Shown here: positions 6,699 to 12,367 of the stretch, in pieces
Layout of the letters: every line of letters begins with the position of its first letter
How positions within the stretch are numbered: the stretch's first letter is position 1
NCBI GenBank assembly: GCA_964570285.1
Contig: CAZMXP010000084.1
Location: forward strand, 1 to 12,367
Reading direction: 5' to 3'
From: CAZMXP01 sp964570285
Lineage (GTDB): Bacteria > Planctomycetota > PLA2
Length of the DNA stretch: 12,367 nt
Program-made: the position numbers and the translations under genes
Notes under the pieces: generated by a model
Database searches by the model: none
Seen by the model: the letters and a program-made list of their open reading frames with translations, nothing else
What the model was told of the DNA's origin: nothing

Positions 6699-8068
6699 GA
6701 GTTCTCCCGGATGACCTCGAGCAGCACAGTCTCGTCGCCCGGCAGGAGCGTCCGGGGATCGAGGCAGACGAGGTCGTCCACGATGCGGGTGTAGACCGGC
6801 GGTGTCGCGAAGCGGAGGGCCCGCGCGAAAGCGGAGGCGGAGAGCGAGGGGTGCGCAAGCGTCACGAGCGTCGTCGGCAGGTCCTCGCCGGGGAGCGAGC
6901 CGCTGCCGACCTGGCTGAATCCGTCCATCAGGTCGACCCCGAGTCCCGGCACGATCCGACGGAGCTTGCGCCGGAGGCCCCTGGCGCGCGACGTGATCGC
7001 GCTGCCCGGGAGTCGCAGCATGCGCGACGTCGGGTGGTCCTCCCCCGGCCCCGCGGCGCGCAAGAAGAGCCCCAGCGTGGCCTCGAGCGCGGCGAGCGTC
7101 AGCTTGTCGACGCGGAGCGCCCGGAACAGGGGGTTTTTCCGCACGCGGTCGATCCAGACCTTCCGGCCGAGCAGCAGACCCGCCTGCGGGCCCCCGATGA
7201 GCTTGTCGCCGGAGCAGGTCACGAGGTCGCTGCCGAGCCGGAGGCTCTCGGCGATCTCGGGTTCGGGGGGGCAGGCGACGAGCGCGCCGGCACCGAGATC
7301 ATCCATGAACGGGACGCCGCGCTCGCGCGAGAGCGAGACGAGCTGGGGGACCGTCGCCTCGCTCGTGAATCCGACGACGCGGTAGTTGCTTGGATGCACG
7401 CGCAACAGCAGGGCGGTCCCCTCGCCGATGGCGGCGGCGTAGTCGCCGATCGAGGTGCGATTGGTCGTGCCGACCTCCCGCAGCGTCACGCCCGCGGTGC
7501 GGAAGACATCCGGCATCCGGAAGGAGCCGCCGATCTCGACCAGCTGCCCGCGGCTGAGGATGACCTCGCGTCCCGCCGCGAAGGTGTTGAGGGCGATCAC
7601 CGTCGCCGCCGCGTTGTTGTTCACGACGGTGGCGGCCTCGGCCCCGGTGAGCGCGCACAGCATGCGGGCGGCCGCGCTCTCCCTCCGGATGCGCGCCCCC
7701 TCTTCGCGGTCGATCGAGACGACGCAGTACCCGGAGGCCTCGCGTGCGATCGCCTCCACCGCCGCGGGCGGCAGCACGGCGCGTCCGAGGCCCGTGTGCA
7801 GCACGACGCCCGTCGCATTGATGCAGCGGACCATCCCCGGCGCGAGGCGCCGCGCGAGATCCTCACCGGCGCGGCGGGCGAGCGCCTCGGGCTCGAGGTC
7901 GAGGCCGCTCTCCCCCGCGAGGAGCGCCGCACGCGCCTCGGCGAGGGCCTCGCGCACGGCGCCGTCCACGAGGGCGGGGAGCCACTTCCGCTTGAGCGCG
8001 TCGATCCCGGGGGTGCGCAGCACCTTGTCCACGGCGGGAAGCTGGCGAAGTCGCTTCTGGTCGTCCAC
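6695..8068 (-). CDS. selA: L-seryl-tRNA(Sec) selenium transferase
   Basis: SelA is a PLP enzyme that converts seryl-tRNA(Sec) to selenocysteinyl-tRNA(Sec) with selenophosphate. The 457-residue product has the usual length: an N-terminal helical part (LPAVDKVLRTPG at 10-21), INATGVVLHTGLGRAVLP (83-100), VVNNNAAATVIALN (148-161), EVGTTNRT (198-205), and the PLP-lysine motif CSGDKLIGGPQAG (285-297) with K289 as the expected Schiff-base lysine. The start is GTG at 8068, preceded by an AGGGGGT Shine-Dalgarno 6 nt away; no better in-frame start is needed since the N-terminus matches the family. It follows selB after 27 bp and overlaps selD by ATGA, so the three genes form a tight operon. Confidence 0.97.
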   Translation of the reverse strand: MDDQKRLRQLPAVDKVLRTPGIDALKRKWLPALVDGAVREALAEARAALLAGESGLDLEPEALARRAGEDLARRLAPGMVRCINATGVVLHTGLGRAVLPPAAVEAIAREASGYCVVSIDREEGARIRRESAAARMLCALTGAEAATVVNNNAAATVIALNTFAAGREVILSRGQLVEIGGSFRMPDVFRTAGVTLREVGTTNRTSIGDYAAAIGEGTALLLRVHPSNYRVVGFTSEATVPQLVSLSRERGVPFMDDLGAGALVACPPEPEIAESLRLGSDLVTCSGDKLIGGPQAGLLLGRKVWIDRVRKNPLFRALRVDKLTLAALEATLGLFLRAAGPGEDHPTSRMLRLPGSAITSRARGLRRKLRRIVPGLGVDLMDGFSQVGSGSLPGEDLPTTLVTLAHPSLSASAFARALRFATPPVYTRIVDDLVCLDPRTLLPGDETVLLEVIRENS

Positions 8069-8095
8069 GGCCTACCCCCTGGATGATACCCCTCG

Positions 8096-10042
8096 TCACT
8101 TGGCGTCGAGCCCGCCCGCGAGGATGGCCTCTCCCCGGCGGGTCACCGTGCGCGCGTTGCCGTTGCGACGCGTCGCGCCGAGGCGGTCGTAGTACTCGAG
8201 AAGCGGGATGAGCCACTTGCGGCTGATGTCCCCGAGCGCGGCCTTGGCATCGACCGGTTCGAAGTTGCCGCGGTGCGAGGCGACGCGCTGGAGGATCCTG
8301 AGGCCCTCCTCCAGCGTCTCCTTGCGATAGAGCACGCCCGGGGCCACTTCGCGCACCGCGCCGCGATCGCGCAGCAGCGTCAGCGCGGCGGTCGTCTCCC
8401 GTGCCGCGAGCGCGGCCGCCTCCGGGAGCTTGTCGACCGGCGGCGGCGCGAACCGGGCGGCCGTGAGGCAGTCGAGGAGCTGGCGCGCGGCCCGCGTCAG
8501 CCCCTCGTCCACCTGCACGCGATGGCCGGCGAGCCGGATCGTGCGCGCCTCCATCACGACCGCCGCGCCGAGGCGCTCGACCGCCGAGGCGAGGCGCGCC
8601 TCGGAGAGCCCGGCCCGGTCGCGCACCTCGGCGATCGGCAGGGCGGCCAGCAGCGGTTGCTCCTCGTGCATCCCCGTCAGCGTGCGCCTCAGCGCGGACG
8701 CCGCCTCCGCGAGAGCGGCGGCGTTCGCATAGGCTCCGGTCGGCATCAGCACGAGGGTCCCCGCGGCCACGAGACGTTGCAGCACCTCCTCCGTCGCCGC
8801 GAGCGCGACCTGCGCCTTGCGTCCCACCGCGGGGGCCGTCGCGTCCCCGAGCGAGAGCAGCGCCGCCCGGATGCGTCCCTCCGTGTCGGCGAGGGCTCCG
8901 TCCCAGCGCCGCAGCTCCTCCTGCAGCACGGTGTTGCGCCGGCCGACGGGGCCCTCCAGGGCGGCGAGGATCTTTCCGCCGCCGAGCGTCTCCTGCGCGT
9001 TGTCGCTCCGGAGGATGAAGGGGGCACCGTCGCGGACCGCGATCGGCTCCCGCGTGCGCAGCTCGACGATCGCCCCCTCCCCCGGGCGCAGCGAGCTCCC
9101 CGCGAGCAGGTAGACGCTCGCCATCTCCTCCAGCGTGCCCGTGAGCAGGCGGACGCCGGCGGCATGGCGCAGCGCGCGCGGCGCCGTCGGGGCCACGGCG
9201 AGCCGCGCCGCCACATGGCGCGTCGGGGAGAAGATGCCCGGTTCGGCGACGACCATCCCGCGCCCGGTCTCGTCGTGGGGGACCCCCGCGAGATTCAGGG
9301 CGGTGCGGTGTCCGGCCCGCGCCCGCGTGGCGCTCTCGTGGTAGACCTCGATCGCGCGCACGCGGACGGTTCGGCGGGCGGGCAGCAGCTCGAGCTCGTC
9401 GCCGACCGCCACGCTCCCGGCGGCGGGAACACCCGTCACGACGCAGCCGAAACCGGCGGCGGCGAAGCTGCGCTGGATGGCGAGGAAGAAGCAGCCCGGA
9501 TCCTCCACTCGGGCGATCCCGTCGGCCTCGCGCTCGATCGCCGCGGTCAACTCCGGGATGCCCGCCCCGGTGAGCGCGGAGCAGGGGAAGACCGGGGCGC
9601 CGCGCAGCGCGGTGCCGCCGAGGAACTCCACAAGCTCCTCGCGCGCCAGCTCGCACATCTCCGGATCGACCGCGTCGACCTTGTTCAGCACGACGAGCAC
9701 GCGGCGGATGCCGAGCAGTCCGAGGATCTCGACGTGTTCGCGCGTCTGCGGCATCACGCCGTCGTCGGCGGCGACGACGAGCAGCGCGAGGTCGATGCCG
9801 GTCGCCCCCGCGACCATGTTGCGGATGAAGCGCTCGTGCCCCGGCAGGTCGACGAAGCCGATGCGGCGGCCGTCCGACGACCTCATCTCGGCGTAGCCGA
9901 TGTCGATCGTCATGCCCCGTTCCTGCTCGTGGGGGCGATCCGCGCGCATGCCGGTGAGCCGCTCGACCAGCAGCGTCTTGCCGTGGTCGATGTGTCCGGC
10001 CGTGCCGACCGTGATCGGGGGGGAGTCAGATCGGGAGGACAT
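8096..10042 (-). CDS. selB: Selenocysteine-specific elongation factor SelB
   Basis: SelB is the GTPase that carries Sec-tRNA(Sec) to UGA codons marked by a SECIS hairpin. The 648-residue product shows all G motifs: GHIDHGKT (16-23), RGMTIDIGY (42-50), DLPGHE (65-70), NKVD (120-123) and CSALTG (154-159). EF-Tu-like domains follow, then a C-terminal set of winged-helix domains that read the hairpin; the last includes ISRKWLIPLLEYYDRLGATRR, as in other SelBs (given here in part: SRKWLIPLLEYYDRLG). The ATG at 10042 was chosen because PPITVGTAGHIDHGKT follows closely. The longer frame from 10096 lies inside the upstream gene. The start overlaps the end of the phosphodiesterase-like gene by 17 bp and its Shine-Dalgarno is weak, pointing to coupled translation. 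Confidence 0.97.
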   Translation of the reverse strand: MSSRSDSPPITVGTAGHIDHGKTLLVERLTGMRADRPHEQERGMTIDIGYAEMRSSDGRRIGFVDLPGHERFIRNMVAGATGIDLALLVVAADDGVMPQTREHVEILGLLGIRRVLVVLNKVDAVDPEMCELAREELVEFLGGTALRGAPVFPCSALTGAGIPELTAAIEREADGIARVEDPGCFFLAIQRSFAAAGFGCVVTGVPAAGSVAVGDELELLPARRTVRVRAIEVYHESATRARAGHRTALNLAGVPHDETGRGMVVAEPGIFSPTRHVAARLAVAPTAPRALRHAAGVRLLTGTLEEMASVYLLAGSSLRPGEGAIVELRTREPIAVRDGAPFILRSDNAQETLGGGKILAALEGPVGRRNTVLQEELRRWDGALADTEGRIRAALLSLGDATAPAVGRKAQVALAATEEVLQRLVAAGTLVLMPTGAYANAAALAEAASALRRTLTGMHEEQPLLAALPIAEVRDRAGLSEARLASAVERLGAAVVMEARTIRLAGHRVQVDEGLTRAARQLLDCLTAARFAPPPVDKLPEAAALAARETTAALTLLRDRGAVREVAPGVLYRKETLEEGLRILQRVASHRGNFEPVDAKAALGDISRKWLIPLLEYYDRLGATRRNGNARTVTRRGEAILAGGLDAK

Positions 10043-10769
10043 CGCCGTCTTGCAGGATGTGGAGGTTGCCGTCACCCAACGCTTCACATTCTGCACGAAC
10101 GGCGGCCTCGTAGGCGGGCTTGATGTGCGTCACGAAGAGCGCGCACCCCGGGCCGAGGGCCTCGCGCCAGGCGCGCAGGTCCGCGGGCGTCTGATGGCCG
10201 TACGCCCTCGCGGTCGCGGCGTTGGCGTCCGGATAGGAGGCTTCGACGATGCAGCGCGTCGGCTCGCGGGAGGCGACCCACTCGAGCACGTCGGGGTCGA
10301 GGCGCGTGTCGCCGACGACCGCCACGGCCCCCGAGCCCCCCCGGAACAGGAACGAGAGACAGGGGATCGTATGCGAGGTGGCGCCCACCTCCACCTGCCA
10401 CGGGCCGCACTCGAACGTGTCGCCCGGTGCGATCGGGCTCCAGAGCGCGTGGGCGGAGAGGTCGGGCCAGATGCGGCCGTCGAGAAGGCTCTCCCGGACC
10501 GCCGCCATGCTCTCCGCCGACCCGAGCACCCGGACCGGATGCTTGCCGAGCAGGAAGGGCAGGCCGAGGCTGTGGTCGAGATGCGAGTGGCTGAGCAGCA
10601 CGGTCTCGATCCCGTCGCGCCGCTCGGGCGGGATGGAATGCGCGGCCGCCCCCGTGTCGAGCACGATGCCCCCCGTCAGGCGGAAGCAGGTCGTGAGCCG
10701 ATCCGGCGCGGGCGAGCCGGCGACACCGAGCGCCTCGATGCGCAGACCGGACCCTTGCACGCGGCGCAT
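10026..10769 (-). CDS. Metallo-beta-lactamase-fold hydrolase, class II 3',5'-cyclic-nucleotide phosphodiesterase-like
   Basis: This 247-residue protein has the metal-binding motif HSHLDH (61-66), plus TSHTIPC with H133, VVGDT with D154, GH at 191 and THIKPAY with H215. The tail pattern (IVEASYP, then GHQTPADL, then a THIKP strand) is that of class II cyclic-nucleotide phosphodiesterases (PDEase II, yeast PDE1 type) rather than RNase Z or beta-lactamases. It would cleave a cyclic nucleotide or another phosphodiester using two metal ions. No signal peptide is visible, so it is probably cytoplasmic. It is the first gene of the sel operon and overlaps selB by 17 bp. The start is uncertain: ATG at 10769 has no ribosome site, while GTG at 10760 (244 aa) sits 7 nt after a TAGAAT box. 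A link to selenium metabolism is suggested only by the gene order. Confidence 0.85.
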   Translation of the reverse strand: MRRVQGSGLRIEALGVAGSPAPDRLTTCFRLTGGIVLDTGAAAHSIPPERRDGIETVLLSHSHLDHSLGLPFLLGKHPVRVLGSAESMAAVRESLLDGRIWPDLSAHALWSPIAPGDTFECGPWQVEVGATSHTIPCLSFLFRGGSGAVAVVGDTRLDPDVLEWVASREPTRCIVEASYPDANAATARAYGHQTPADLRAWREALGPGCALFVTHIKPAYEAAVRAECEALGDGNLHILQDGDVLPI

Positions 10770-10772
10770 TCT
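10767..10772 (-). promoter_or_regulatory. -10-like box at the head of the sel operon
   Basis: TAGAAT on the minus strand overlaps the ATG at 10769 and ends 7 nt before the in-frame GTG at 10760. If it is the operon's -10 element, the transcript would be leaderless and begin near that GTG. No -35 match was seen. The 30-bp divergent gap with the ABC gene leaves little room for other signals. Confidence 0.3.
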
Positions 10773-10774
10773 AC

Positions 10775-10804
10775 TTGACCACGGTGACCGGGCGCCCCTA
10801 TGCT
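10775..10804 (+). promoter_or_regulatory. Sigma-70-like promoter of the ABC transporter genes
   Basis: TTGACC (10775-10780) and TATGCT (10799-10804) are separated by 18 nt, a good match to a housekeeping promoter. The -10 box overlaps the first possible ATG (10800) and lies 10 nt before a second in-frame ATG at 10815. That geometry favours the second start with an almost absent leader. Confidence 0.5.
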
Positions 10805-11873
10805 TCGCCAGCCTATGGTGGAGGCATCTCCGACCGCCGGCCCCCGGGCCGGGATCGACCGGTCGGGCACCCCGCTGCTGAGCCTCGACGACCTGCGGAC
10901 CTATTTCCGCACGGACGAGGGGGTGGTGCGCTCCGTGGACGGCGTCAGCTACGACGCCCATCCGGGCGAGACGGTCGGGGTCGTCGGCGAGAGCGGCTGC
11001 GGGAAGTCGGTCACGGCGCTCTCGGTCATGCGGCTCTTGCCGATGCCGCCCGGGGAGATCGCGGGGGGCCGCATCCTCTTCGACGGGGAGGACCTGGTCC
11101 GCGCCTCCGAGGCGCGGATGCGCGAGGTGCGCGGCGGCAAGATCGGGATGATCTTCCAGGAGCCGATGACCTCGCTGAACCCGGTCTTCACCGTGGGCAA
11201 CCAGATCGAGGAGGCGGTGCGGCTCCACCTGAAGCTCGGGGCCAGGGACGCCCGGGAACGCGCCATCGAGATGCTCGGGAAGGTGGGCATCCCCTCGCCC
11301 GAGCAGCGGGTGGACGACTACCCGCACCAGCTTTCGGGGGGAATGCGGCAGCGCGTGATGATCGCGATGGCGCTCTCCTGCAACCCCAAGCTGCTCATCG
11401 CCGACGAACCCACGACCGCGCTGGACGTGACGATCCAGGCGCAGATCCTCGATCTGATCCGCGGCTTGCAGGCGGAGTTCGGGATGGCGGTGCTGATGAT
11501 CACCCACGACCTCGGGGTCATCGCCGAGACGGCCCACCGGGTGGTCGTGATGTACGCGAGCAAGATCGTCGAGAAGGCCGACGTGCGCGACCTGTTCGGC
11601 AAGCCCCGCCATCCCTACACGCGGGGGCTCTTCCGCAGCATTCCCTCGCTCGTCGGGGAGGCGCGCCGTCTCGAGACCATCGAGGGCACGGTGCCGAGCC
11701 CGCTCGAGTTCCCGAAGGGCTGCAAGTTCAACAACCGGTGCCCCTTCGCGGCGGAGCACTGCGTGGAGGCGGAACCGCCGCTGCGCGAGGTCGAGCCGGG
11801 CCACTTCGCCGCCTGCTGGCTGCTCGACCCCGAGAGCCCGATGTACGATCCGGGCAAGGTTGCCCCCGCGTGA
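10800..11873 (+). CDS. Oligopeptide/dipeptide ABC transporter ATP-binding protein (DppD/OppD type)
   Basis: This is one of the two ATPases that power peptide (or nickel/opine-type) import through a paired permease. Numbered from the ATG at 10800 (357 aa): Walker A GESGCGKS 63-70, Q-loop FQEPMTSLNP 119-128, signature LSGGMRQR 178-185, Walker B LLIADEP 198-204, and the switch histidine in THDLG at 236. The C-terminal oligo/dipeptide extension has C308, C314, C321 (CKFNNRCPFAAEHC) and C339, the cysteine set shown to hold an iron-sulphur cluster in at least one mycobacterial DppD. The promoter position favours a start at 10815 (352 aa) instead. Its stop overlaps the start of the next ATPase gene. 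Substrate specificity cannot be told, as no permease or binding protein is visible. Confidence 0.95.
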   Translation: MLRQPMVEASPTAGPRAGIDRSGTPLLSLDDLRTYFRTDEGVVRSVDGVSYDAHPGETVGVVGESGCGKSVTALSVMRLLPMPPGEIAGGRILFDGEDLVRASEARMREVRGGKIGMIFQEPMTSLNPVFTVGNQIEEAVRLHLKLGARDARERAIEMLGKVGIPSPEQRVDDYPHQLSGGMRQRVMIAMALSCNPKLLIADEPTTALDVTIQAQILDLIRGLQAEFGMAVLMITHDLGVIAETAHRVVVMYASKIVEKADVRDLFGKPRHPYTRGLFRSIPSLVGEARRLETIEGTVPSPLEFPKGCKFNNRCPFAAEHCVEAEPPLREVEPGHFAACWLLDPESPMYDPGKVAPA

Positions 11874-12367
11874 GTTCCAACGGCGCCCTCCTCGAGGTGG
11901 AACACCTGAGCAAGTTCTTCCCGATCCGTCGGGGGGTGCTGAGCCGCGTGGTCGGGCATGTGAAGGCGGTGGACGACGTCAGCTTCCGGATCGACCCGGG
12001 CGAGACGCTCGGGCTCGTCGGCGAGTCGGGCTGCGGCAAGACGACCGTGGGGCGCTCGATCCTCCGCCTGATCGAGCCGACGCGCGGCAGCGTGAAGTTC
12101 GAGGGGACGGAGCTCGTCGGCCTCGGGGCGGAGGCGATGCGCCGGATGCGGCGCCAGATGCAGATCATCTTCCAGGATCCCTACAGCAGCCTCAACCCGC
12201 GCATGACGGTCCTCGACATCGTCGGCGAGGCGCTCGAGATCCACGGCCTCGCGACCGGCCGCGAGAAGGAAGAGCGGGTCAAGGCGCTGCTGGAGAGGGT
12301 GGGCCTCGCGGCGCGCTACGTGAACCGCTATCCGCACGAGTTCAGCGGCGGCCAGCGGCAGCGCATC
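11870..12367 (+). CDS. Oligopeptide/dipeptide ABC transporter ATP-binding protein (DppF/OppF type), 5' part
   Basis: This is the second ATPase of the peptide importer, cut by the window end after 166 codons. It starts with GTG at 11870 in a GTGA overlap with the preceding stop, typical of coupled translation. The product reads SSNGALLEVEHLSKFFPIRR, then VKAVDDVSFRIDPGETLGLV, Walker A GESGCGKTT, Q-loop FQDPYSSLNPRM, and ends at the ABC signature SGGQRQRI. The HLSKFFPIRRG start and the SSLNPRM Q-loop are characteristic of DppF/OppF rather than DppD. The frame is open to the last base. Confidence 0.95.
   Translation, partial: MSSNGALLEVEHLSKFFPIRRGVLSRVVGHVKAVDDVSFRIDPGETLGLVGESGCGKTTVGRSILRLIEPTRGSVKFEGTELVGLGAEAMRRMRRQMQIIFQDPYSSLNPRMTVLDIVGEALEIHGLATGREKEERVKALLERVGLAARYVNRYPHEFSGGQRQRI

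Noticed and set aside
7863..9656. 597-codon minus-strand frame overlapping selB and selA in another frame
   Set aside because: Its Arg/Gly/Pro-rich translation is the +1 shadow of SelB, and it runs across the true selB-selA junction.
8273..10123. 616-codon plus-strand open frame opposite selB
   Set aside because: SelB on the other strand has every GTPase motif. The antisense product is Arg/His/Asp-rich with no recognisable domain.
10770..11804. Long N-terminal extension of the phosphodiesterase-like gene
   Set aside because: It is antisense to the dppD-like gene and would cover the divergent promoter. The metallo-beta-lactamase homology starts only near residue 9 of the short form.

Overview
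This is a GC-rich (by eye close to 70 %) bacterial chromosomal window with dense, ordinary gene packing and no sign of mobile elements. Two proteins resemble families I associate with Planctomycetota: a secreted HEAT-repeat protein with a W-rich WWEHNKDR element, and a secreted alpha/beta-hydrolase-like protein whose C-terminal module (LNDALADLSKPVVVVI) recurs there. The phylum is an inference from protein style, not from a marker gene.

Layout from left to right: (1) A minus-strand pair, a secreted HEAT-repeat protein (1080-3050) followed by class II fructose-1,6-bisphosphatase glpX (51-1028). (2) A 391-bp divergent intergenic region (3051-3441). (3) A plus-strand pair, a secreted hydrolase-fold protein whose nucleophile serine looks replaced (3442-4845), and elongation factor P, efp (4908-5471). 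(4) A 192-bp convergent spacer with a GC hairpin and an AT-richer segment bounded by a perfect 11-bp inverted repeat. (5) A minus-strand selenocysteine operon, transcribed right to left: a class II cyclic-nucleotide phosphodiesterase-like metallo-beta-lactamase-fold gene (10026-10769), selB (8096-10042), selA (6695-8068) and selD (5664-6698). (6) Divergently, an oligopeptide/dipeptide ABC transporter ATPase pair, dppD/oppD-like (10800-11873) and the 5' part of dppF/oppF-like (from 11870, cut by the window end).

The main result is that selD is itself a selenoprotein gene. Read from its true ATG at 6698, which overlaps the selA stop, it has an in-frame UGA as codon 14 at the catalytic position (AGG-U-AAK). 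A strong hairpin with a GGUC apical loop lies 3' of that UGA at a distance compatible with a bacterial SECIS. A standard ORF caller loses the first 41 codons, including the active site. SelA, SelB and SelD would then form a closed loop: SelD makes selenophosphate, SelA loads it onto tRNA-Sec, and SelB delivers Sec-tRNA to the UGA in selD mRNA. No tRNA-Sec (selC) and no other selenoprotein were seen here.

Other notable points are an EF-P whose loop tip carries Asn where Lys or Arg is usual, and several start codons lying just 6-10 nt after a -10-like box, which suggests leaderless or nearly leaderless transcripts.
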